DNA from: Maribacter sp. BPC-D8
GTDB taxonomy: Bacteria > Bacteroidota > Bacteroidia > Flavobacteriales > Flavobacteriaceae
Direction of reading: 5' to 3'
Assembly (NCBI RefSeq): GCF_035207705.1
Contig: NZ_CP128187.1
Span: 2,790,001-2,854,000 of the forward strand
Length of the DNA: 64,000 bases
A program made the translations under genes and the position numbers. Each line of letters begins with the position of its first letter. The stretch's first letter is position 1. The notes under the pieces were generated by a model, which searched no databases, was not told the DNA's origin, and saw only the letters and a list, made by a program, of their open reading frames with translations. Below, in pieces: positions 1 through 7,725 of this stretch.

Positions 1-2
1 AA

Positions 3-293
3 AAGTATCAGGTTTTTTTTAAGCAAGCTATTGAAGATTTTAAAAACTATAAATTCTATGAAGCCGATTATTTTGAAATAGTGCCTCATTCTATTGATAG
101 AGATGGGTTTATCAATGCAATAAAGCGTCAAGAAAATTTATCAGATATTCAACCAGTAATAATTAGACCAAAAAAAGGACTATACACTAATAAAAATGGA
201 CATAAACTTGGATGGGTTTTTGGATCGTTCGCCATCGGTTTTTCTATTTTCTTATTTGTACTGAAGTTTCCTGTCTACAGTTCAAAGAAATGA
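3..293 (+). CDS. Partial hypothetical membrane-anchored protein (C-terminal end)
   Basis: The reading frame is open from the first bases of the window, so this is the 3' end of a gene that starts upstream; a GTG at 81 is internal, not the start. The visible 96 residues are a hydrophilic, charged stretch followed by one strongly hydrophobic segment (WVFGSFAIGFSIFLFVL) and a short basic tail ending in SSKK. This suggests a protein held in the membrane by a C-terminal helix. The family is not recognisable from the fragment. It shares the strand of the accessory genes that follow. Confidence 0.6.
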   Translation, partial: KYQVFFKQAIEDFKNYKFYEADYFEIVPHSIDRDGFINAIKRQENLSDIQPVIIRPKKGLYTNKNGHKLGWVFGSFAIGFSIFLFVLKFPVYSSKK

Positions 294-404
294 TAATGAA
301 ACCATATCATACAACTATACATGTACCAAATTACCTGTATATAAATCTTAGTCAGTACTATTTAAATCGTATGAATTCTAGCGAATAGCGCAGAAAAAAT
401 GAAT

Positions 405-506
405 AGTAAATAACCTCGGGGCAAGTCCGCCAGGCATTGAATTGAAAACATAATTAATACTTCGACCCAAGCGTTGGAACATTTAAATCTTGATTATCGA
501 GTAAAA
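405..506 (+). repeat. Intergenic repeat, copy 1 (about 102 bp)
   Basis: This segment aligns along its whole length, at roughly 80 percent identity with one gap, to 29989-30089 in the same orientation. Shared blocks include AACCTCGG, GCATTGAATTGAAAA, CATTTAAATCT and GATTATCGAGTAAAA. An internal hairpin, TTCGAC (461-466), loop ccaagc, GTTGGA (473-478), is kept in both copies, and a G-U pair here is a G-C pair in the other copy. CTCG near the left end and CGAG near the right end could also pair. It ends one base before the start codon of the next gene. Confidence 0.8.
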
Positions 507-507
507 A

Positions 508-1497
508 ATGAAAAAAATAGTCATACTAACTTTAGCCTTAATTACCTCAATTGGTGTGTATGCCCAAAGGAAAGATATTACCTATTACGATAATGGTCAG
601 GTTCGCAGGCAAGGTCAATATGACATAAAAAATCAAAAAACCGGCGAATGGAAATCATTTCACAAAAACGGGCAGTTATCATCAGTTGGAACATATGAAA
701 ACGATAAGCAAACTGGAGAATGGATAGACTATTTGTCAAACAAAACCTTATCTGGTATAGAAATGTGGGCAAAAGGACGACGAAATGGTGAATCGAAAAA
801 ATATAGACATGATGGTATACTAATAAAAATAGGCATGTATACCGATGGTAACAAAACTGGGGAATGGAAATATTACCATTCAAAAGATCAACTATCAAAA
901 TTAGAAAATTATATAAACGGACAAAAAATAGGCGAATGGAAAGAATTTCATAAAAATGGACAACTCTTATACATTGGAACTTATGAAAAACCCGATAAGG
1001 CAGAAGGAGAATGGAAATGGTATGAAGATGATGGACAGTTAGAAGCAATCGGAGTATATAGAAACGGTCTTAAAATTGATGAATGGAAATCATATTACAA
1101 AAACGGACAACTCGCGAGTTCAGAATTCTACGAGAATGGAAAGCTAAGCGGAGAATCTAAACGGTATAATACAAATGGTGAATTGTGGATAATTGGAAAA
1201 TATTTGAATGGAGGTAAAACAGGAGAATGGAGATGGTACCACAACAACGGTAAATTAAAAACGATTGGCACCTATATTGAGAATAAAAGCATTGGAGAAT
1301 GGAAGAGTTTCCACGAAAACGGTCAATTAAAGAAAATTGGGGATTATAACGACAACGGTAGACGAACCGGTAAATTTAAAGCCTATCACGAAAATGGAGA
1401 ACTAGAAAGTAAAGGCAAATACCATAATGGAAATCAAATTGGCAAGTGGAAGTACTACAACGTAAAAGGGACGCTCATAAAAACGACAAAATTTTAA
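508..1497 (+). CDS. Secreted MORN-repeat (YwqK-like) protein
   Basis: 329 residues with a cleavable signal peptide (about residues 1-19, ending VYAQ). The rest is twelve tandem repeats of 23-25 residues plus a partial thirteenth, built on the pattern H-x-N-G-Q-L-x-x-I-G-x-Y-x-x-G-x-x-x-G-E-W-K-x-Y. This is the MORN_2/YwqK repeat, in which beta-hairpins stack into an open sheet. YwqK in Bacillus is annotated as an antitoxin component, but in Bacteroidota such proteins are abundant, usually exported, and of unknown role. A surface or periplasmic binding scaffold is an inference. The start codon lies directly against the upstream intergenic repeat. Confidence 0.85.
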   Translation: MKKIVILTLALITSIGVYAQRKDITYYDNGQVRRQGQYDIKNQKTGEWKSFHKNGQLSSVGTYENDKQTGEWIDYLSNKTLSGIEMWAKGRRNGESKKYRHDGILIKIGMYTDGNKTGEWKYYHSKDQLSKLENYINGQKIGEWKEFHKNGQLLYIGTYEKPDKAEGEWKWYEDDGQLEAIGVYRNGLKIDEWKSYYKNGQLASSEFYENGKLSGESKRYNTNGELWIIGKYLNGGKTGEWRWYHNNGKLKTIGTYIENKSIGEWKSFHENGQLKKIGDYNDNGRRTGKFKAYHENGELESKGKYHNGNQIGKWKYYNVKGTLIKTTKF

Positions 1498-1596
1498 AAC
1501 CATTCTGATAAAAACCCTAAGTCCAAGTCTTACTAGTTCAAATTATTATTGATTTACATTAACTTTAGTTAAACGTTTTAGGAAATTAATATACAG

Positions 1597-2667
1597 ATGA
1601 AAATTAAGTTCAAACCTTCAAATTCTATTTTTTTTAAGGAGCTAAACGCAAACATTTCTGTCATACTAACCGACGAAGTAATTGATAAAAGTAAATGGGT
1701 TTTAAAAGCAAAATTCTTCTTTTACTTTTTAACCTTTCTGGGGCTTTATGCATTTCTATTTACCGATGTAGTAGCTAATTCATTTTCGCTACTAATAACA
1801 ACATATACGCTAATTGGACTTTCTGGAATATTACTAGCCTTTAATGCATCGCACGATGCCGTACATGACACTTTATTTACGAATAAGAAGTATAATGCTA
1901 TTACTCATTTTTTAATATTTAATCTACAAGGGGTGAATGCTACTTTGTGGAAAAAACGACACCTTTCTTCGCATCATTTATTCCCTAATGTAGATGGCTG
2001 TGATGCCGATATAGACAACAACTCGTTCATTCGATTATCGAACTCGCACACCCTAAAAAAGAATCATAAGTTCCAGCATTTTTATGCTCCGCTTTTGTAC
2101 TGCCTTTACACGCTGCATTGGATCTTTGTTAAAGATTTTATCTACCTCTCTAAAAAAGAGGTGGCTAATATGAAAGACTTGGTGTATTCAAAAAGGTTTA
2201 TTGCAGCCGTAATTCTTTTGAAACTACTTTATCTAGTATATATAATAGTGATTCCGTATTACTTTTTAGAAGTTGGGCTAGCCAAAATCTTAATCTCATT
2301 CTTTATAATGCATGGGGTAATTTCAATATTTTTTGTACTAACATTAATTATTTCTCATTTGACTACAGAAACTAGTTTTCCAAAGCATGATGAAAACGGA
2401 TTTTTACCTACCTGCTATCACGAACACCAACTTTCTGTATCGCTTGACTACCACCCTACTAGTAAATTTGCGAACTTTATTTTTGGTGGTTTCAACTCTC
2501 ATGCTGCGCACCATTTGTTTCCGAAATTACCACATACCCTGTATACTATTATAACACCAGAAATACAAAAAGCAGCGGTTAAGTTCTCTATGCCTTACAA
2601 TGAATTAAGCATCATCAATGCAATTTATTCTCACTTTAAATATTTAAAGAAATTAGGTGGTAACTAA
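1597..2667 (+). CDS. Membrane fatty acid desaturase
   Basis: 356 residues with several hydrophobic membrane segments and the three histidine boxes of the acyl-lipid/acyl-CoA desaturase superfamily. These are HDAVHD (His86 and His90), HLSSHH (His122, 126, 127) and HAAHH (His302, 305, 306), which bind the di-iron centre that inserts a double bond into a fatty acyl chain. The last box, followed by LFP, matches the front-end/linoleoyl-CoA type (DesA3-like), though regioselectivity cannot be read from sequence. Such enzymes usually adjust membrane fluidity. The gene stands alone, about 100 bp after its neighbour, on the same strand. Confidence 0.88.
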   Translation: MKIKFKPSNSIFFKELNANISVILTDEVIDKSKWVLKAKFFFYFLTFLGLYAFLFTDVVANSFSLLITTYTLIGLSGILLAFNASHDAVHDTLFTNKKYNAITHFLIFNLQGVNATLWKKRHLSSHHLFPNVDGCDADIDNNSFIRLSNSHTLKKNHKFQHFYAPLLYCLYTLHWIFVKDFIYLSKKEVANMKDLVYSKRFIAAVILLKLLYLVYIIVIPYYFLEVGLAKILISFFIMHGVISIFFVLTLIISHLTTETSFPKHDENGFLPTCYHEHQLSVSLDYHPTSKFANFIFGGFNSHAAHHLFPKLPHTLYTIITPEIQKAAVKFSMPYNELSIINAIYSHFKYLKKLGGN

Positions 2668-2800
2668 TTCCGCTTACACTACTCCGCTCCTTTTCAATCA
2701 ATTGAAAATTAGTTACTTTTTCATAACCGAATAAAGAAAAAACCGAATGACTATACCGAGCTACTGCAGTACATTTCTTATATTCAGAGTATTTATAACT

Positions 2801-3382
2801 ATGAAAAAATCACTTTTAATACTTTTACTATTCAGTCTCAACCTTTGTTTTTCTCAAACAATAATTGAGCAAACCGATTTGGCTAATTGTGCGCTTGAAT
2901 TAACGGAACAACAGGTAACGTATGACCCAAGTTACTTTTCTATTGATTACCCAAACGGAGATGTACCCAATGACAAAGGTGTTTGTACAGATGTTGTAAT
3001 TCGTGCGTACAGAAAAGTTGGAGTTGACTTACAGAAAGAAGTTCATGTAGATATGAAATCTAACTTTAATGTGTATCCGAAAATATGGGGACTCAAAACT
3101 ACTGACCGAAATATTGATCATCGTAGAGTGCCTAATTTGATGACCTTTTTCAAAAGAGAAGGTGCCGAAAAACCGATTTCTAACAACCCAAATGATTATT
3201 TACCTGGCGATATAGTTTGTTGGAATTTAGGAGGAGCTATTACGCATATTGGTATTGTAGTCGATAAAAAATCAAACGACGGAAAGCGCAATTTAATCGT
3301 GCACAATATTGGGGGCGGACAAGTTTTGGCTGATTGTCTCTTTGACTATAAAATTATCGGTCATTATCGTTATAACAAGTAA
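2801..3382 (+). CDS. DUF1287 family exported protein
   Basis: The start at 2801 is preferred over an in-frame ATG at 2747 because it begins a signal peptide directly (MKKSLLILLLFSLNLCFSQ). The mature part, about 175 residues, has the DUF1287 hallmarks: YPNGDVPNDKGVCTDVVIRA near the start, and further on GDIVCWNLGGAITHIGIVVD. The conserved Cys in GVCTD and His in THIGIV are consistent with an NlpC/P60-like papain fold acting on periplasmic peptides or peptidoglycan. That activity is inferred from fold similarity; the family is formally of unknown function. It is a stand-alone plus-strand gene in the accessory region. Confidence 0.8.
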   Translation: MKKSLLILLLFSLNLCFSQTIIEQTDLANCALELTEQQVTYDPSYFSIDYPNGDVPNDKGVCTDVVIRAYRKVGVDLQKEVHVDMKSNFNVYPKIWGLKTTDRNIDHRRVPNLMTFFKREGAEKPISNNPNDYLPGDIVCWNLGGAITHIGIVVDKKSNDGKRNLIVHNIGGGQVLADCLFDYKIIGHYRYNK

Positions 3383-3400
3383 AAATCATAACTTAATAGC

Positions 3401-3419
3401 TGTATACGAACAGTATACA
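3401..3419 (+). terminator. Small hairpin, possible terminator
   Basis: TGTATAC (3401-3407), a five-base loop and GTATACA (3413-3419) form a 7-bp perfect stem 19 bases after the DUF1287 stop. A modest T-rich stretch follows at about 3423-3430. The stem is AT-rich and short, so termination is only a possibility. Confidence 0.3.
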
Positions 3420-3477
3420 ACTGTCTTTTACACACCACGTTTCATACACCAATTGTCAAATTTAATTAAAAAATAAA

Positions 3478-4593
3478 ATGGGTTTTCTGAAAAAAAAATC
3501 ATCATCTAAAGAAACTGAAATTCAAGAAGCAGAAGTACTTATAGAACTACAATCACCTTCTTGCCCCGTAACCGCTATTGTAGAACAAGACAATAGAACG
3601 GTATACTTTTATTTATGGGGTGCTGAGGGATCTAACTTCGGTGTTAAGTCTTCTTGGGTGAGAAATCTAAAAAAAGCTCCTCAACAGCTAGAAACAGCAT
3701 TAATGGAGCAAGGGGTACCACCAATGCAGACAGAAGAATTCTGTATACACCCTAATGGTTCAGAAAAACTGAATAAAGACGACCTCAGTATCATCTGGTT
3801 AGAAGAAGGTGATGGCGCTGCGCTTTTATTAAACGGTGAAGTTATTTCGATCATACCAAGCTGGGCAGGTCAAAACGGATTTAACGGATATGCAAAAGAA
3901 GCAAAAGGTCAAGGTGATTTTGCTTGGGAGCTTTCTGACAATAATGCCTTATATGATCGAGTTCATGCATCAAAAGAATTTTGGGACGCTTGGGATTTAG
4001 AACAAAGCCCTTTCAATATACTACAGCCAAAAATACTTGATACGTACGATGAAATCTTTGGCGAGCAAGATAACTACTTTGCTATAGATGGTAATGAATG
4101 GCCACCAAAAGGTCTTTATTTGAAGAAAGGAGAATCAAAAACGGTATTTGCTACAGTAGGTCTTTCTCTAATACCAATGCCAGTAGTTGAAATGTATACC
4201 GAAAATCGTTTCGATGCTAATAGAATAGAATTTGGCTTTCTTCTAAATTCACCAATTACAGACGAGGCAGTGCAACAAATTGGAGGATGGATGAGTGCCC
4301 AAACCACGATACCCTGGCACAATATTACTTTTTTGGGAGAAGGGCATACCATTGAATTTCTGTCTTTAAATTCAAGTAAATTGAACTTTGTTCTTCTAAC
4401 CAGTCAACTTAACATCTTACCTGAACCCAATATTGAAAAGTATAGAAACTCAAAAACAAATTTTCTATGGATGGTACCAATATCCGAAAAAGAAAGACAG
4501 CATATTGTTGATAATGGTAGTGATACAATAATCGAAAAACTAAATAAAATTGGGAAAGAAGTTTTTTCTTTAGATCGTGCCGAAGTGATATAA
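3478..4593 (+). CDS. SUFU (suppressor of fused) domain protein
   Basis: 371 residues, no signal peptide or membrane segment, so cytosolic. Residues about 15-165 form an N-terminal domain I cannot assign. The C-terminal half matches bacterial SUFU domains: a strand ending TVGLSLIPMPV, then IEFGFLL, then IPWHNITFLGEGHTIEF, and finally FLWMVPISEKERQ followed by a helical end (DTIIEKL). SUFU is known in eukaryotic Hedgehog signalling; in bacteria it is widespread as an immunity-type domain beside polymorphic toxins. No toxin gene is adjacent here. Immunity function is therefore an inference from the domain and from the SUKH gene about 5 kb downstream. Confidence 0.8.
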   Translation: MGFLKKKSSSKETEIQEAEVLIELQSPSCPVTAIVEQDNRTVYFYLWGAEGSNFGVKSSWVRNLKKAPQQLETALMEQGVPPMQTEEFCIHPNGSEKLNKDDLSIIWLEEGDGAALLLNGEVISIIPSWAGQNGFNGYAKEAKGQGDFAWELSDNNALYDRVHASKEFWDAWDLEQSPFNILQPKILDTYDEIFGEQDNYFAIDGNEWPPKGLYLKKGESKTVFATVGLSLIPMPVVEMYTENRFDANRIEFGFLLNSPITDEAVQQIGGWMSAQTTIPWHNITFLGEGHTIEFLSLNSSKLNFVLLTSQLNILPEPNIEKYRNSKTNFLWMVPISEKERQHIVDNGSDTIIEKLNKIGKEVFSLDRAEVI

Positions 4594-4646
4594 AATTTGA
4601 GATTCAGCAATTAACCTATCTAACTAATATTGCAGTAAAATAAAAT

Positions 4647-5096
4647 ATGAAACGACTTTTAAAAAAGAATAGAAGTGTAACTCTGGTTTTTATTACTTTG
4701 TTCTTCTACGCTAATCAATTGAGTGCTCAAGAAAGTGCTATAAAATTACCATTTGAAGAAATCGATTTTATAATTGGTAGAAATCATAGTAATAAACTAA
4801 TCGACACATACGAAGAGGCTGTGAAAATTGGTTTAGTAACTGAAAATATAGAATCAGAGAAGTTTTATGAAAATAATGCGGTCTATTTATTTAATGTTGG
4901 AGGTGGTTGTTTTGGTGCTATACCCCAAGAAATATCGACCGAATTAGAAAACAACATGGTCATGATAAATTGGGCGGCACCCAACGAACCTTGTCCATCA
5001 GTTGGAATAGCATTATCCTTTTATGGACAAATAATTATATCTAAAAAAGAATACCCGAATTATAAAAGTTTAATATTTAAATATTACTGGGAGTAA
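4647..5096 (+). CDS. Hypothetical exported protein
   Basis: 149 residues. A basic N-terminus (KRLLKKNR) is followed by a hydrophobic stretch (VTLVFITLFFYANQLSAQE) that reads as a signal peptide cleaved near residue 28. The mature protein has a cysteine in a Gly-rich segment (VGGGCFGAIP) and another in NEPCPSVG, which could form a disulfide in the periplasm. I do not recognise the family. The gene starts 53 bp after the SUFU gene on the same strand, so co-transcription is possible. Confidence 0.6.
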   Translation: MKRLLKKNRSVTLVFITLFFYANQLSAQESAIKLPFEEIDFIIGRNHSNKLIDTYEEAVKIGLVTENIESEKFYENNAVYLFNVGGGCFGAIPQEISTELENNMVMINWAAPNEPCPSVGIALSFYGQIIISKKEYPNYKSLIFKYYWE

Positions 5097-5111
5097 TTGA
5101 AATACTAAAAA

Positions 5112-5256
5112 CAATCGTTGGTAATAGCTATAGCTTATACAGTTTCAATTGCTAAATAAAATTAGAATTCAATCAACACCGTCAATTCTTTTAATTCAGT
5201 TCTAAACTAAAAGTTACTAATTTCATTTACGCAATAATAGTAACTTATAACGATTG
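5112..5256. repeat. Nested inverted repeats in intergenic DNA
   Basis: The 184-bp gap between the two flanking genes contains an outer pair, CAATCGTT (5112-5119) and AACGATTG (5249-5256). Inside it lies a second pair, AAGTTACTA (5211-5219) and TAGTAACTT (5238-5246), with an 18-base loop. Both pairs are perfect. The inner hairpin may be an attenuator or operator for the gene starting at 5281. No T-run follows it, so it is not a standard terminator. Confidence 0.4.
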
Positions 5257-5280
5257 CTATAATTCTAAAATAAATAGTTA

Positions 5281-6291
5281 ATGGCAAGAATATATTATCA
5301 CGAAGAAAGACTAAGCGGTCATGCTTTTGAAAATGAAGTTATCAATGTAAAATTGTTCGACCTAATATTTGAAAATACTGAAACTAACGGATATGATATT
5401 AAACCTATTTCAACTAGTTCATTTTTTGGATTAATAAAATCAAAAAATAATACTTTTAAAACTGTTGGTGTTTCAAGAGACGGTATTAATTACAACACCA
5501 CAGAGGGGAACTTCTATTTACCAAAAGCATTAATTTTCTATGATAATAATGATAATACTTTCCCCTCTGAATTTTATTTTATCGCTAAAATTCAAGATCA
5601 AATAGAAATTCGTAAATGCAGTGGTGGTAAAACAGTAAAATGGTTTCAAATACCAGATTTACATTCAGAGGTTAAAGATGCCAAAATCATTCAAAAAATA
5701 GAGAACACTCTTTTAGAGCTTAAAAAATTGTTGCCCACAACACAAAAGGCAGTAATTAATATTAATAAGAAAAAGGACAAAGTAAAAGTTGAGGAAAACC
5801 AACCTTTATTAAATAAGTCCGTAAAAGAAGCTTATCAAGCACTGGCAAAAATATGCCTTGGCATGAACTCAAAAGAGAAAAATGTAATTGAGTTTTTTGA
5901 TACACTTAAAAACTACGACAAAGACCTTGAATATTTTACCACCTTAAATTTTGTAATAGACTTTTTAGAACAAAATGATAATTCATTCATTTTAAGATTA
6001 GATTGGAAAGCTGATATCGAAGATTTAGAATGGGTTTTGAAATCGGCTTTAAATGACAATTTCAATGTATCTTTTGATTTACCTAACCCTGGGGATTATG
6101 GTAAAAACGCATCTGTATCTTTCGACAATGTTTTTGAAGATTTCAACAAATCACTAAAGCAAAACGGATTTCAAATGAGTTTTATTGATACGCAGTCAGA
6201 TGAATATGTATTCTTATTACATAAACTGGAAGATAAAAAGGAGGTTGAAAACAGTATAAATGAAATCGGATATAAGTATTACGAGAAATAA
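5281..6291 (+). CDS. Hypothetical protein, shares a domain with the 7726-8493 product
   Basis: 336 residues, soluble, no signal peptide. Residues about 1-155 form a beta-rich N-terminal part; a lysine-rich linker follows (about 155-180), then a domain over residues about 180-330. That last part contains RLDWKADIEDLEW and later GFQMSFIDTQSDEYVFLL. The same arrangement, a DW motif followed about 90 residues later by GFQ-x-x-F-x-D-x-x-x-DEY, occurs in the 7726-8493 product, so the two share a homologous module. It resembles what I recall of DUF6630-type proteins, but that assignment is tentative. The function is unknown; the setting suggests an immunity-like or accessory role. Confidence 0.6.
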   Translation: MARIYYHEERLSGHAFENEVINVKLFDLIFENTETNGYDIKPISTSSFFGLIKSKNNTFKTVGVSRDGINYNTTEGNFYLPKALIFYDNNDNTFPSEFYFIAKIQDQIEIRKCSGGKTVKWFQIPDLHSEVKDAKIIQKIENTLLELKKLLPTTQKAVININKKKDKVKVEENQPLLNKSVKEAYQALAKICLGMNSKEKNVIEFFDTLKNYDKDLEYFTTLNFVIDFLEQNDNSFILRLDWKADIEDLEWVLKSALNDNFNVSFDLPNPGDYGKNASVSFDNVFEDFNKSLKQNGFQMSFIDTQSDEYVFLLHKLEDKKEVENSINEIGYKYYEK

Positions 6292-6323
6292 GCGCTAACA
6301 CAACATCGATACGTCATAAAACT

Positions 6324-6914
6324 ATGAGTGAACTCATACATACAATAGGTATTCATCATTTATGCATTAAGCATAACGACATTAAATTAATTGCCAATAC
6401 ACTAGAATTATCAGATACAGAAGAATTAATTTTTGATAAAGAACATAATTGGAGTTCGCTTTATAAAGATGCTACCGAATTTTTAATAATAGAGTCAAAT
6501 ACGGAATGGACATACGTGGTATTCAATATTTGGGAATTTGATTTAATAAAATTAATAACGCAGAAATTATCTGAGAATCTTAAAACAGAAGTCAATTATT
6601 TTTTCATTGATCCATGGGTAAGTACCACAAGATGGATTAATTCTGAAAACGGGAAAATTAATAGAAGTCATTGGCAAGAAGACGAAACTATATTTGAAGA
6701 CTATGGTTCGCTCTCACTTGAGCATGAATTAATAGACAAACCTGTTTCATCTGCAATTAAAGAAATTGACGAAATTGATATTTTTTGGGATGAGATCGCA
6801 AAATTATATTGGAATCTAAGTAATACACTTTCACCATCCATTTCTAGCTTGAATGAAGGGAATACATATAATGCGATTAGAGGTTTTTTTAATATGAATC
6901 AAACATTCAACTAA
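6324..6914 (+). CDS. Hypothetical cytosolic protein
   Basis: 196 residues, acidic and tryptophan-rich (W in HNWSSLY, WTYVVFNIWEF, DPWVSTTRWI, SHWQED, IFWDEI, YWNL), with no signal peptide or membrane segment. I do not recognise a family. An acidic, aromatic-rich small protein among SUFU and SUKH genes would fit an uncharacterised immunity-type protein, but nothing in the sequence proves that. The start is 32 bp after the preceding stop, which suggests one transcript with the 5281-6291 gene. Confidence 0.55.
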   Translation: MSELIHTIGIHHLCIKHNDIKLIANTLELSDTEELIFDKEHNWSSLYKDATEFLIIESNTEWTYVVFNIWEFDLIKLITQKLSENLKTEVNYFFIDPWVSTTRWINSENGKINRSHWQEDETIFEDYGSLSLEHELIDKPVSSAIKEIDEIDIFWDEIAKLYWNLSNTLSPSISSLNEGNTYNAIRGFFNMNQTFN

Positions 6915-7029
6915 CAATTTGCTTAAAGTTCTAACTAAAAAATCTTCATATAAAAACATATTTTTTAATTTTCAATACTCGCCCCTACCCTTTTTATGGA
7001 CCAGATAAAACCATACAATTTCAACTTAA

Positions 7030-7641
7030 ATGAAGAAAAACAACGAAGGTAGAGGCTGTCTTATTATATTTTTAAGTCCATTTGTAATCATTGGGCTTGT
7101 CACGTTATGCCTAAGCATTTTTAATTTATACAATTCTAAAAAGACGAATAGTTGGGCCAAAACAAACGCCGAAGTACAAAGTCTTGAATTTGACCATGAA
7201 AACTATGATGGTGCATCATCATACAGAGTTAAAATTACTTATGAATATATAATTGATAATGTAAAATATCAAAATAATAAAATTGCTTATGGCTATGGAA
7301 TGAATGGCGTTGACGACCATCATAATCTATATTTAAAATTAAAAGACGCTAAAAAAATTGTCGCCTACATAAACCCTAACAATAATTCTGATTCTATTTT
7401 AATAAAAGGCCTTAATGGTTCTATTTTAGGATTACTCTTATTTTCTATTATGTGGAATGCTGGCGTATCTATTTTTTTAGTTCCAATCTTAATGAAGAGT
7501 AATTCAAAACTATTATTCAAAAAACTGATCGTAATCGTTTTCATAATATGGTCTATTGGAATTATATTAATTGTGACAAAATCAATTCAAATTCCATTAG
7601 AAAAGAAAATAGAAGTAATAGAAACCTCTACAAGAAGATAA
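7030..7641 (+). CDS. DUF3592 domain membrane protein
   Basis: 203 residues. A first membrane helix (CLIIFLSPFVIIGLVTLCLSIF) is followed by an exposed beta domain of about 90 residues containing WAKTNAEVQSLEF, YRVKITYEYIIDNVKYQN and KKIVAYINPNN. Two further hydrophobic segments then end the protein. The order helix, W-x-x-x-x-A-x-V, strand-rich YEY section, VxVYYNPxxP-like element, helices is the DUF3592 pattern. The family has no established function and is often found near toxin or immunity genes and in mobile regions. It lies 115 bp after the preceding gene. Confidence 0.7.
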   Translation: MKKNNEGRGCLIIFLSPFVIIGLVTLCLSIFNLYNSKKTNSWAKTNAEVQSLEFDHENYDGASSYRVKITYEYIIDNVKYQNNKIAYGYGMNGVDDHHNLYLKLKDAKKIVAYINPNNNSDSILIKGLNGSILGLLLFSIMWNAGVSIFLVPILMKSNSKLLFKKLIVIVFIIWSIGIILIVTKSIQIPLEKKIEVIETSTRR

Positions 7642-7725
7642 ATCAGAACCAAAATTTCATTCTAGTTTATTACCTTACAACTACAATAATTCAACCCCAT
7701 TTATCAGTAATTAAAACCAACCTTT

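Noticed and set aside
578..1048. A 156-codon minus-strand open frame inside the MORN-repeat gene
   Set aside because: It is the shadow of the repetitive plus-strand gene, has no recognisable domain or start context, and its composition (Leu, Phe, His, Ile rich) follows from the antisense of Gly-Glu-Trp-Lys repeats.
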